Positions 1-5,102 of a DNA stretch of 5,102 nucleotides are shown here, in pieces. The translations under genes were made by a program, and so were the position numbers. The stretch is from Thermoplasmata archaeon. Lineage in GTDB: Archaea; Thermoplasmatota; Thermoplasmata; Thermoplasmatales; Thermoplasmataceae. Each line of letters begins with the position of its first letter. Positions within the stretch are counted from its first letter, which is position 1. The stretch covers positions 1-5,102 of the forward strand of contig JAJYZU010000088.1 in NCBI GenBank assembly GCA_021799755.1, read 5' to 3'. A model generated the notes under the pieces. The model saw only the letters and a program-made list of their open reading frames with translations, was not told where the DNA came from and searched no databases.

Positions 1-29
1 ATTGCGTTATTCGGCAGATACGTCATTTA

Positions 30-3000
30 TCATCTTTTCCTCCTTATGAATAGCGTTATGGCTGTGGCGGCAATTGCCATCGCAACTAACGCAGCGGCAA
101 CTTCGTAGTAAATCGTAATGTTTTGCGGACTGGATACCTTTGTAAAGTTTTCAGTTTGGCTCACGCTGCTGCCAGACACAGTTATGTTCCCTTCCGCTTT
201 GGCGATATTGTATCCACTGACAGTCCCTACACTATAAACATAAGTACCGTTGACTACGGTGAAATTTATCATGGCATCTGTGGACGTTCTCGGTGTGCCG
301 TTAAGGGATACTGACCATGATGTCCCTTGCGGGAGGCCACTTTCCACGAACGAAATAACATACGTCTTCATGTACTCAACACTATGAGTAATGTTCTCGC
401 CATCAACCGTAATTGAGCCAGAACTCTCTCTTAGAAGGAATCCACTCACATTTGATACTGAGAAAGAATAGGTGCCATTATAAGACCTGAATGTAACTAA
501 TGCTCCTGCCGTTGTGTTCGTTATGCCGTTGAACGTTACTGACCATGCTGTACCTGCAGGGATGCCTGTTCTGACGAAACTCACCGTATAGTTCGCTGAA
601 AGGTACCTCATTGAAAATACTGTTGGTTGGTTACTCATGTTATAATAATTGTCGGTGAGCCAATAATTTAGTTGGTTGGAGTAGTAATAGCTTGTATAGT
701 TCTCGCTTAACCCTCCTGCAAAAACACCGTAGAATTGATTCATGGCGGGAGAGGATATCTCCTTCAAAACGGAACTTGTCGTGGCGGGGCTGAGAGGCAC
801 AGAAAGCTGGAGCGAGGAGACTCCAGCAACGCTTACGGTATGGCTGCCTCCTTTGTATGGAACGGGGCCGTATGATCCCTCGTTAACGCCAAGGAAGCTA
901 AGGAAACTTGGGATATAGAGTTCGTGAACCGTACCCCAAGTCCAGTTGCTTACATTTGTGTTTATATTTGTTTGAAGGAATGCAACTGCCTGTGTAAATG
1001 CTTCCCTTGCAAGCTTGGTAAAGTTCCCGTTAAACCATGGTGAGTTTGGATCGTGTTCTGCAAGGTAAATAGTGGTTGCTATAACTGGAAGACCCTGAGC
1101 CGAGAATGACTTCCCGCTATATATCTTCTGGAAACTATCATTATAAATCATCATCCTCAGGTACCAGAATACTGTTGGACCTACCTCGTTTGTATAATCT
1201 GTGAAATTCCACGAGGTCATTAAGTCATATGCAGTGGATTCCGTGCTGTTCATCGTCATCCCGCTAAGTGCATTTTCCAGGATTGGCATGAACATTTTTG
1301 CAAAGGGGGCAGTTACGTTTGATTGCAGTTGGATCATGTCGTTCACCGTCATGTTTGGATGATCGCCCAAATACGTCGAGATAGTGTGCGCCCGTCCCCC
1401 TTCTCCACCAACCTCAGCTATGAATGGATATGGGTAGTTTAGGCCGGCAAGGGGCTGGTTCGGGGCATAGGCATATCCTCTTGACGGATTTTTTGTTTGA
1501 GGAAGATACTTGAATGGAACAAACCCGGTAGGTTCGTATTCTGACAATGATCCATTAAGAAGAGATTGGGAACCCACAACGCTCACCATTCTTCCGTCGG
1601 GCAGTGTAACGTTAACCAGTGGATACTTACCAGCAGTCAATATGCCAGAACTGTTCATGGAAACCAGTGCAAAGTTTTGGGGAGGCGAACCCCAGTATTG
1701 AAGCGCGGTGAGCATATCGTTATAGTTTCTTGACTGGTCGAGGAGCAAGATCGCAATAATGTCAAGGGCATCGTGTCCTCCGGCCCAATTGAAGCTCACT
1801 CCATAATTTCCCTGTCTTCCCACGAGTGGGCCATTATTTGTGTAGTTAATGCTGAAATTTTGTCCGCCTACCGTGTAGTTGACCATCTGAAGAGGATACC
1901 AATGTCCGTCACTTAGGTATGACGAACCGTTTAGGATTTCCAGATATTCCAGGCCATTGTATCCGCCAGGGGTTGTCAATCCCCAAGATGTGTATCTCGT
2001 GTGGCCGATAAGCAGCCCAGGTGTACCAATCAGTTCCCACCCTGTCGCGTTGAATTGCGGATCTGACAACTGAAGCGGCATAAATAGGTTAGGTAACGTT
2101 AGGCCAAGGTGTGGGTCGTTTTCCAGCATGGGGTTATGATCCTTGCTGTAATTGGCTGTCACTATCCATTCGTTGCTTCCTACGAACGAAGAATATGCCC
2201 TATGATCGAACACATTCAGATACGGGTCAGTCATGTTTGTTATGGCGCTATTTATCAACGGTGTCAGGTTTTTTATCAATGAGAGATTGACACCTGTTGC
2301 CCATTGCGAATAGAAATTCTGTGACCAGAAATAGGATGTTGTAACTCCCTGGTCAGAAAGATTGTATCCATTCACGGTACCATTGCCAGGAACTACGGTG
2401 ATGTTCTGGGTGAAATACGGATAATCAGGCCAGATTAATGAAACGTTTGAATAGCCAAATGCATTGAGAAACGCGTCATTTCTTAGTGTGTTTGCCTTGC
2501 CATTCATAAGTCCAAAAGCCATGTTCTGCTGCCAAACAAGGGTATCATACACATTCCATTGGTATGGAACCTGTCCAATTAGTTTGAACCCCAGAGGGAT
2601 AGAATTTGATGAGGAGTTTATGTAGGCGTTAACTCCGGCAGCATAATCGTGAAGGTATGAATAGTATTGGGGATAGTTTGTTTTGTAATATTGATCTAAC
2701 TGATGTGCCGTCTCAGGTATCTGTTGCATCAGAGACGCTTCATATGCACCAGTGCCTATCACGTTACTGAAGTATCCGGCTACGCTTGCAGTCTGAAATT
2801 CCATCTGGAACAACCGTTGGCTGGCGGTGAAATAGCCCTGGGAATAGAACAGGTCGTGATTGTTTTTGGCATAAATATGTGCTACCCCTGACGAATCTAT
2901 CATTACACTGACGGGATCTATTAGACCATAAAGTGGGATCGACGAATTCGTGAAATTTTTCCCATCCATTGCTATCGTCATTTTGGGGATCACGGCACCG

Positions 3001-3107
3001 TGAACATGGTAATTGTTGTCAGCAGGTGATATAATATAAAAAGCCGAAAAAATGAATAGTGATACGCAAATCATTGACACTATACTCTTCCTATTCAATA
3101 GTGACAT
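30..3107 (-). CDS. Secreted, membrane-anchored penicillin acylase family (S45) amidohydrolase
   Basis: This is a probable extracellular Ntn-hydrolase cleaving amide bonds of N-acyl compounds; the substrate (beta-lactam side chain, acyl-homoserine lactone, acyl amino acid or other) cannot be told. Seen: basic N-terminus and hydrophobic stretch (residues 9-27) forming a signal peptide or uncleaved anchor; an alpha-chain block at about 64-118 (DLFYSQGY, QRLFQMEFQ) typical of the family; the processing junction Gly310/Ser311 in GSNEWIV; DPHLG with His333 at beta-chain position 23; GHTRYTSWG; Asn550 in APNQP and Arg572 in GGEGGR, at beta positions 240 and 262, 22 apart as for Asn241/Arg263 of E. 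coli penicillin G acylase from memory. Established for the family: self-cleavage makes Ser311 the N-terminal nucleophile. Two beta repeats (about 837-989) and a helix (about 1001-1021) ending RRKR follow, so the beta chain should be anchored with the enzyme outside. ATG start; no Shine-Dalgarno, consistent with a leaderless mRNA. Gene intact; no T-rich terminator in the 29 bases after the stop. Family call strong, substrate unknown. Confidence 0.93.
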   Translation of the reverse strand: MSLLNRKSIVSMICVSLFIFSAFYIISPADNNYHVHGAVIPKMTIAMDGKNFTNSSIPLYGLIDPVSVMIDSSGVAHIYAKNNHDLFYSQGYFTASQRLFQMEFQTASVAGYFSNVIGTGAYEASLMQQIPETAHQLDQYYKTNYPQYYSYLHDYAAGVNAYINSSSNSIPLGFKLIGQVPYQWNVYDTLVWQQNMAFGLMNGKANTLRNDAFLNAFGYSNVSLIWPDYPYFTQNITVVPGNGTVNGYNLSDQGVTTSYFWSQNFYSQWATGVNLSLIKNLTPLINSAITNMTDPYLNVFDHRAYSSFVGSNEWIVTANYSKDHNPMLENDPHLGLTLPNLFMPLQLSDPQFNATGWELIGTPGLLIGHTRYTSWGLTTPGGYNGLEYLEILNGSSYLSDGHWYPLQMVNYTVGGQNFSINYTNNGPLVGRQGNYGVSFNWAGGHDALDIIAILLLDQSRNYNDMLTALQYWGSPPQNFALVSMNSSGILTAGKYPLVNVTLPDGRMVSVVGSQSLLNGSLSEYEPTGFVPFKYLPQTKNPSRGYAYAPNQPLAGLNYPYPFIAEVGGEGGRAHTISTYLGDHPNMTVNDMIQLQSNVTAPFAKMFMPILENALSGMTMNSTESTAYDLMTSWNFTDYTNEVGPTVFWYLRMMIYNDSFQKIYSGKSFSAQGLPVIATTIYLAEHDPNSPWFNGNFTKLAREAFTQAVAFLQTNINTNVSNWTWGTVHELYIPSFLSFLGVNEGSYGPVPYKGGSHTVSVAGVSSLQLSVPLSPATTSSVLKEISSPAMNQFYGVFAGGLSENYTSYYYSNQLNYWLTDNYYNMSNQPTVFSMRYLSANYTVSFVRTGIPAGTAWSVTFNGITNTTAGALVTFRSYNGTYSFSVSNVSGFLLRESSGSITVDGENITHSVEYMKTYVISFVESGLPQGTSWSVSLNGTPRTSTDAMINFTVVNGTYVYSVGTVSGYNIAKAEGNITVSGSSVSQTENFTKVSSPQNITIYYEVAAALVAMAIAATAITLFIRRKR
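45..107 (-). other. C-terminal transmembrane anchor of the acylase
   Basis: Residues about 1001-1021 form an uninterrupted hydrophobic, Ala-rich stretch (from YEVAAALVAM to AITLF) followed directly by the basic end RRKR. The polarity fits a stop-transfer helix with the positive end in the cytoplasm and the long domain outside. Many archaeal surface proteins are tethered this way. After self-cleavage this helix would hold the beta chain; the alpha chain would stay bound non-covalently or through an uncleaved N-terminal helix. Confidence 0.85.
141..599 (-). repeat. Tandem Thermoplasmata-type beta repeat domains in the acylase C-terminus
   Basis: Two consecutive copies of a domain of about 75 residues lie between the catalytic part and the membrane helix. 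Copy 1 is residues about 837-911 (375-599) and copy 2 is about 914-989 (141-368). Shared positions include Y-x-(V/I)-S-F-V, then G-(I/L)-P-x-G-T-x-W-S-V, N-G, N-G-T-Y, V-S-G-(F/Y) and a closing (S/N)-I-T-V. Motifs of this kind recur in thermopsin-like and other surface proteins of Thermoplasmata. The likely role is a rigid beta stalk that holds the enzyme away from the membrane; that role is inferred. The copies are clearly diverged at the DNA level, with only short identical stretches such as ACTGACCATG on the plus strand, so the duplication is old. Confidence 0.85.
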
Positions 3108-3128
3108 CCTAAATACATTATTTATCGC

Positions 3129-3137
3129 ATACTTAAG
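3129..3137 (-). promoter_or_regulatory. Probable TATA box of the acylase gene
   Basis: Read on the minus strand this is CTTAAGTAT, lying 22-30 bases upstream of the acylase ATG. That is the distance expected when an archaeal TATA box directs transcription to begin at or within a few bases of the start codon. No Shine-Dalgarno motif at proper spacing precedes the ATG (only AGG touching it), which agrees with a leaderless mRNA as is common in Thermoplasmata. A second AT-rich word, GATAAATAA at 3118-3126, is closer to the ATG and less likely for that reason. Confidence 0.5.
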
Positions 3138-3181
3138 ATTTCCGATGTCGGATGCTTCTTGGATAAACCCTTATTTACAGT

Positions 3182-3198
3182 CGAAAATTTTATATTAA
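3182..3198 (+). promoter_or_regulatory. Probable BRE/TATA promoter on the plus strand toward the phosphoesterase
   Basis: The sequence CGAAAATTTTATATTAA joins a purine-rich BRE-like CGAAAA to a good archaeal TATA box, TTTTATATTAA. With usual archaeal spacing transcription would begin near 3215-3220. That gives the phosphoesterase a 5' leader of roughly 90-110 bases, unlike the apparently leaderless acylase. The predicted start also falls on a GTG that opens a 25-codon frame (3215-3292). A weaker AT-rich word, GTATTAAC at 3286-3293, is an alternative promoter nearer the gene. The rest of the 200-bp divergent spacer shows no clear operator palindrome or structured RNA by eye. Confidence 0.5.
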
Positions 3199-3214
3199 GC
3201 AAGCAGTTGAAACA

Positions 3215-3292
3215 GTGGAAGGCTGCATTGATACACTTCTACATTTCAAAACGGGAAATTATCATTGCCATCAATGGTCTAAGGCGTATTAA
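3215..3292 (+). CDS. Possible 25-residue leader peptide, doubtful
   Basis: This frame begins with GTG, has 25 codons and ends in TAA. It contains two Cys and several His residues, with HCH near the C-terminal end (residues 17-19). The only support is position: the GTG lies about 23 bases downstream of the centre of the best TATA box in the spacer, where a leaderless message would begin, and the frame is the same as that of the phosphoesterase downstream, separated from it by one TAA. It could be a regulatory upstream ORF, the remnant of a longer N-terminus, or chance. I do not recognise a family. Confidence 0.15.
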   Translation: MEGCIDTLLHFKTGNYHCHQWSKAY

Positions 3293-3307
3293 CCTGGTCA
3301 TGGAAAA

Positions 3308-5020
3308 TTGCAGGAGGTGGGAAAGCTGGCTCCTTCAAAATTAACAATCGTCCATCTTTCTGATCTGCATATAACATCAAGCAACCAATTCGAGACAAAC
3401 AATATACTGAGGACGCTCATTGAGGATTTACGAAACAGACTGAGATCTGAAGACCTGAAAGACCCTATCGTATGCATCACTGGCGATCTTACCTATAGCG
3501 GGAGACCGGAGGAATTTCAGGCAGTAAAGAGTTTCTCGCAATCCTTAAAGGATTCCATTGGAGCAAAGCTGGTGTTCTATGCGCCAGGAAATCATGACTT
3601 AAACTGGACAGATCATCTCAGGGAAAATGCAGATTTGATGGAAGACCTTCTGGAAAATGGTCAGAGAGGAATAGAACGAGTTGAAAAAAGGTTTGACAGG
3701 GAAAGCGATAGAAAAAATCTTGAAGCAGGGATGAGCAACTATTACAACTTTATCAAGGATTCAGGGCAGGAGTACTCTCGCTTCCTTTATTCAATCAGAA
3801 GCTTTGTGATAGAAAAATTCAAGGTAAATTTCATAAGCTTCAATTCTGCGTATCTTTTCTCTCAGAAATATCCTTACTACGGGTATATAGGGGAAAAGCA
3901 GATAAATACGGCTACAAACGAGGCGGATGCCATAGGGGACCTCGACTCAACATTCAGGGTATTCAATGTATGTCTTTTCCATCACCCGTTTGAGGCTATA
4001 GTTCCGGTATCCCAACAAACTACGCAGGATCTTATAAAAGGCCGTTCAGACTTAATTCTTACCGGCCACGTCCACAGCCTCAGGGCTTACATTGACATTA
4101 CAGCCAGTTTGATAGGCAGGCACAACACGAGGAGTCACCCAATGATATGCGGCGCGAGATGCGTTTATGATGAAGTCAGGGACCCACATATAGTTCCTGG
4201 ATACTCCATAATAACGATGGCTTTTAGCAATGATGAAATCGATTCCATAGGTATGTACGAAATATCCTACGACAAGAATAAGATGGAATGGGTCAGGGAT
4301 CCGAACAATCCGACATCTCCTTTTACAATATCGAAGAGCGTCTCAATGGCTCTTGAGGGAAGGGAATCCGGCGATAATAGTCTCCCAAAGCTGCACGTCG
4401 GAAAGATTGATGACGTTATTTCATGGGGGTGGAATTCCGTTAAGCTTGTGGATGAACTTGAGAAAATCGACTATGAGGTAATAGAGGACCTCAGGCCAGA
4501 GGATGAGGGCGACACCGCTCCATGGGCCAGGATCAGGTTCAACCACCCCGACACTTGGAGAATCCTTTACAGGTCTCCTGGGGAAATTGCAGGATACTGG
4601 AGTTATGTACCTTTATTCAGCGAAAATCTTGATATGCTGAAGAACGGAGAGATCATCGAGGGGCAGATTTCTGAAGAAATGGTGCCAGCTATGGAGCTTG
4701 CAGGCCACTTCAAGGTATTCTTCACAATGCTTGCGCTGCGGGAAAAGTACAGGGGCACATCCAGCATTCACCTGCTCTATCATTCGTTTCTCAGGGTGGT
4801 GGAGGATCTTGCAAAACAGGGAATATTCTTTGATGAGATTTCAGCAAATGCTTACACGCCCGCCGGTGTTGCTGTGTGCAAGTCCTTCGGAATGAGCTTT
4901 GTCAGGGATAGTCCATCGAAGGGGAAGATCTTTTCAATGAGATTTTATCCGTTCCCTAAAACAACCGTATTCGCGGAGCATCCTGTCCTGAATGAACTGT
5001 ACAGGAAAGAATTCGGGTGA
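3308..5020 (+). CDS. Calcineurin-like metallophosphoesterase fused to a GNAT-like C-terminal domain
   Basis: Residues about 11-310 form a calcineurin-like phosphoesterase that hydrolyses phosphoesters with two metal ions. Its ligand motifs are complete and in order: DLH (Asp19, His21), GD (Asp60), GNHD (Asn95, His96), HHP (His225/His226) and GHVH (His254, His256). A charged, probably helical insert lies at about 100-165. After a linker, residues about 366-550 resemble a GNAT acyltransferase fold: paired strands (RILYRSPGEIAGYWSYVPLF), a strand and turn LALREKYRGTSS at the acyl-CoA loop position, a long helix (about 487-504), then ISANAYTPAG and SFGMSFV like the last GNAT strands. The usual loop glycine (R-G-x-G) is Ser485, so catalysis is uncertain. 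No signal peptide or membrane helix: cytoplasmic. Start uncertain: the in-frame stop at 3290 leaves only TTG 3308, GTG 3317 or CTG 3326, and the conserved KLTIVHLSDLH begins right after. Intact. The phosphoesterase call is firm, the GNAT call moderate, the substrate unknown. Confidence 0.9.
   Translation: MQEVGKLAPSKLTIVHLSDLHITSSNQFETNNILRTLIEDLRNRLRSEDLKDPIVCITGDLTYSGRPEEFQAVKSFSQSLKDSIGAKLVFYAPGNHDLNWTDHLRENADLMEDLLENGQRGIERVEKRFDRESDRKNLEAGMSNYYNFIKDSGQEYSRFLYSIRSFVIEKFKVNFISFNSAYLFSQKYPYYGYIGEKQINTATNEADAIGDLDSTFRVFNVCLFHHPFEAIVPVSQQTTQDLIKGRSDLILTGHVHSLRAYIDITASLIGRHNTRSHPMICGARCVYDEVRDPHIVPGYSIITMAFSNDEIDSIGMYEISYDKNKMEWVRDPNNPTSPFTISKSVSMALEGRESGDNSLPKLHVGKIDDVISWGWNSVKLVDELEKIDYEVIEDLRPEDEGDTAPWARIRFNHPDTWRILYRSPGEIAGYWSYVPLFSENLDMLKNGEIIEGQISEEMVPAMELAGHFKVFFTMLALREKYRGTSSIHLLYHSFLRVVEDLAKQGIFFDEISANAYTPAGVAVCKSFGMSFVRDSPSKGKIFSMRFYPFPKTTVFAEHPVLNELYRKEFG
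3313..3319 (+). promoter_or_regulatory. Strong Shine-Dalgarno-like motif at the phosphoesterase start
   Basis: GGAGGTG is a full-strength match to the archaeal anti-Shine-Dalgarno end of 16S rRNA (core CCUCC). It lies just inside the longest version of the phosphoesterase frame, after TTG at 3308. The only in-frame near-start codon at normal spacing is CTG at 3326, six bases downstream. GTG at 3317 overlaps the motif and TTG at 3308 precedes it. The motif may therefore mark a rare CTG start, or may be a coincidence of the codons for Gln-Glu-Val. Confidence 0.4.
4403..4951 (+). other. GNAT-like domain of the phosphoesterase fusion
   Basis: Codons for residues about 366-548. Alternating hydrophobic strands and a long amphipathic helix follow the GNAT order, with YRGTSS (481-486) where the acyl-CoA pyrophosphate loop would be, and AVCKSFGMSFV (522-532) resembling the 'Y-x-x-x-G-F' end segment of these enzymes. 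The call rests on pattern reading only. It could instead be a family-specific alpha/beta domain that binds a ligand without transferring acyl groups. Confidence 0.55.
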
Positions 5021-5102
5021 GACATTAATACGCCAGATAACCTTGCAGCATACCGTCCGAGATTTTTATTGAGTCATATCCTTCGATAGAGAGGAACTGA
5101 TA
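5021..5102 (+). promoter_or_regulatory. 3' flank of the phosphoesterase gene with a T-rich tract and possible upstream region of a next gene
   Basis: After the TGA stop there is no further frame of note. TTTTTATT at 5063-5070 could be a T-tract of the kind that ends archaeal transcription, or a TATA-like element for a following gene. GAGG at 5091-5094 lies where a Shine-Dalgarno would be if a start codon begins at or just after 5102. No stem-loop was seen beside the T tract. Both readings are weak because the window ends here. Confidence 0.25.

Noticed and set aside
1..29. Possible terminator after the acylase stop codon
   Set aside because: There is no T-run or hairpin on the minus strand in these 29 bases, and the window ends before anything further can be judged.
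1510..1701. 63-codon plus-strand frame inside the acylase gene (also those at 123-314 and 2703-2891)
   Set aside because: They are antisense shadows of a clearly conserved coding sequence, with no domain or start signal of their own.
3167..3292. Plus-strand frame extended upstream of the mini-ORF, with a faint resemblance to HEPN-type helices (TGNYHCHQ)
   Set aside because: There is no start codon before the GTG at 3215, the stretch covers the TATA box, and the likeness is limited to a few residues.
3159..3344. 61-codon plus-strand frame in the spacer beginning with TTG and running into the phosphoesterase start
   Set aside because: It lacks a Shine-Dalgarno, spans the TATA box, overlaps the real gene in another frame and shows no recognisable motif.
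3300..3344. ATG-initiated 14-codon frame overlapping the phosphoesterase start in another frame
   Set aside because: It is too short, has no Shine-Dalgarno, and its only notable feature is that it contains the GGAGGTG motif of the main gene.
3298..3480. 60-codon minus-strand frame over the phosphoesterase start
   Set aside because: It is antisense to the DLH and GD motif region and shows no independent coding character.
4698..4895. 65-codon plus-strand frame inside the phosphoesterase gene
   Set aside because: It is an out-of-frame shadow of the conserved C-terminal domain, with no initiation signal.

Overview
The window looks like chromosomal DNA from an archaeon, most likely an acidophilic member of the Thermoplasmata (Thermoplasma/Ferroplasma/Cuniculiplasma relatives). 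Three things suggest this. The surface protein ends in two copies of a Thermoplasmata-style 'F-x-E-x-G-L-P-x-G-T-x-W-S-V' beta domain plus a C-terminal membrane anchor. That protein is very rich in N-glycosylation sequons and poor in Lys/Arg. The intergenic region carries archaeal TATA/BRE-like elements, one of them at leaderless-transcript spacing. Genus-level assignment is not possible by eye.

Layout: two large intact genes are transcribed divergently from a 200-bp spacer. On the minus strand (3107 to 30) is a 1025-residue secreted, membrane-anchored penicillin-acylase-family (S45, Ntn-hydrolase) enzyme. Its autoprocessing Gly310/Ser311 junction and the expected catalytic His, Asn and Arg positions are visible. 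On the plus strand (about 3308 to 5020) is a cytoplasmic protein of about 565-570 residues. It joins an N-terminal calcineurin-like metallophosphoesterase, with its metal-ligand motifs intact, to a C-terminal domain that looks like a GNAT acyltransferase. The spacer holds a TATA-like element for each gene. A tiny reading frame sits between the plus-strand TATA and the phosphoesterase. The last 82 bases are noncoding and may lead into another gene just beyond the window.

How the genes relate: they share a divergent intergenic region but nothing in the sequence ties them to one pathway. One acts outside the cell on amide bonds; the other has no export signal and probably acts on a phosphoester and perhaps an acyl acceptor inside. 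The most unusual item is the phosphoesterase-GNAT fusion, whose substrate I cannot name. Next is the odd start of that gene: no ATG, a strong Shine-Dalgarno motif placed before a CTG, and an in-frame mini-ORF upstream. No RNA genes, CRISPR arrays, insertion sequences or attachment sites were seen.
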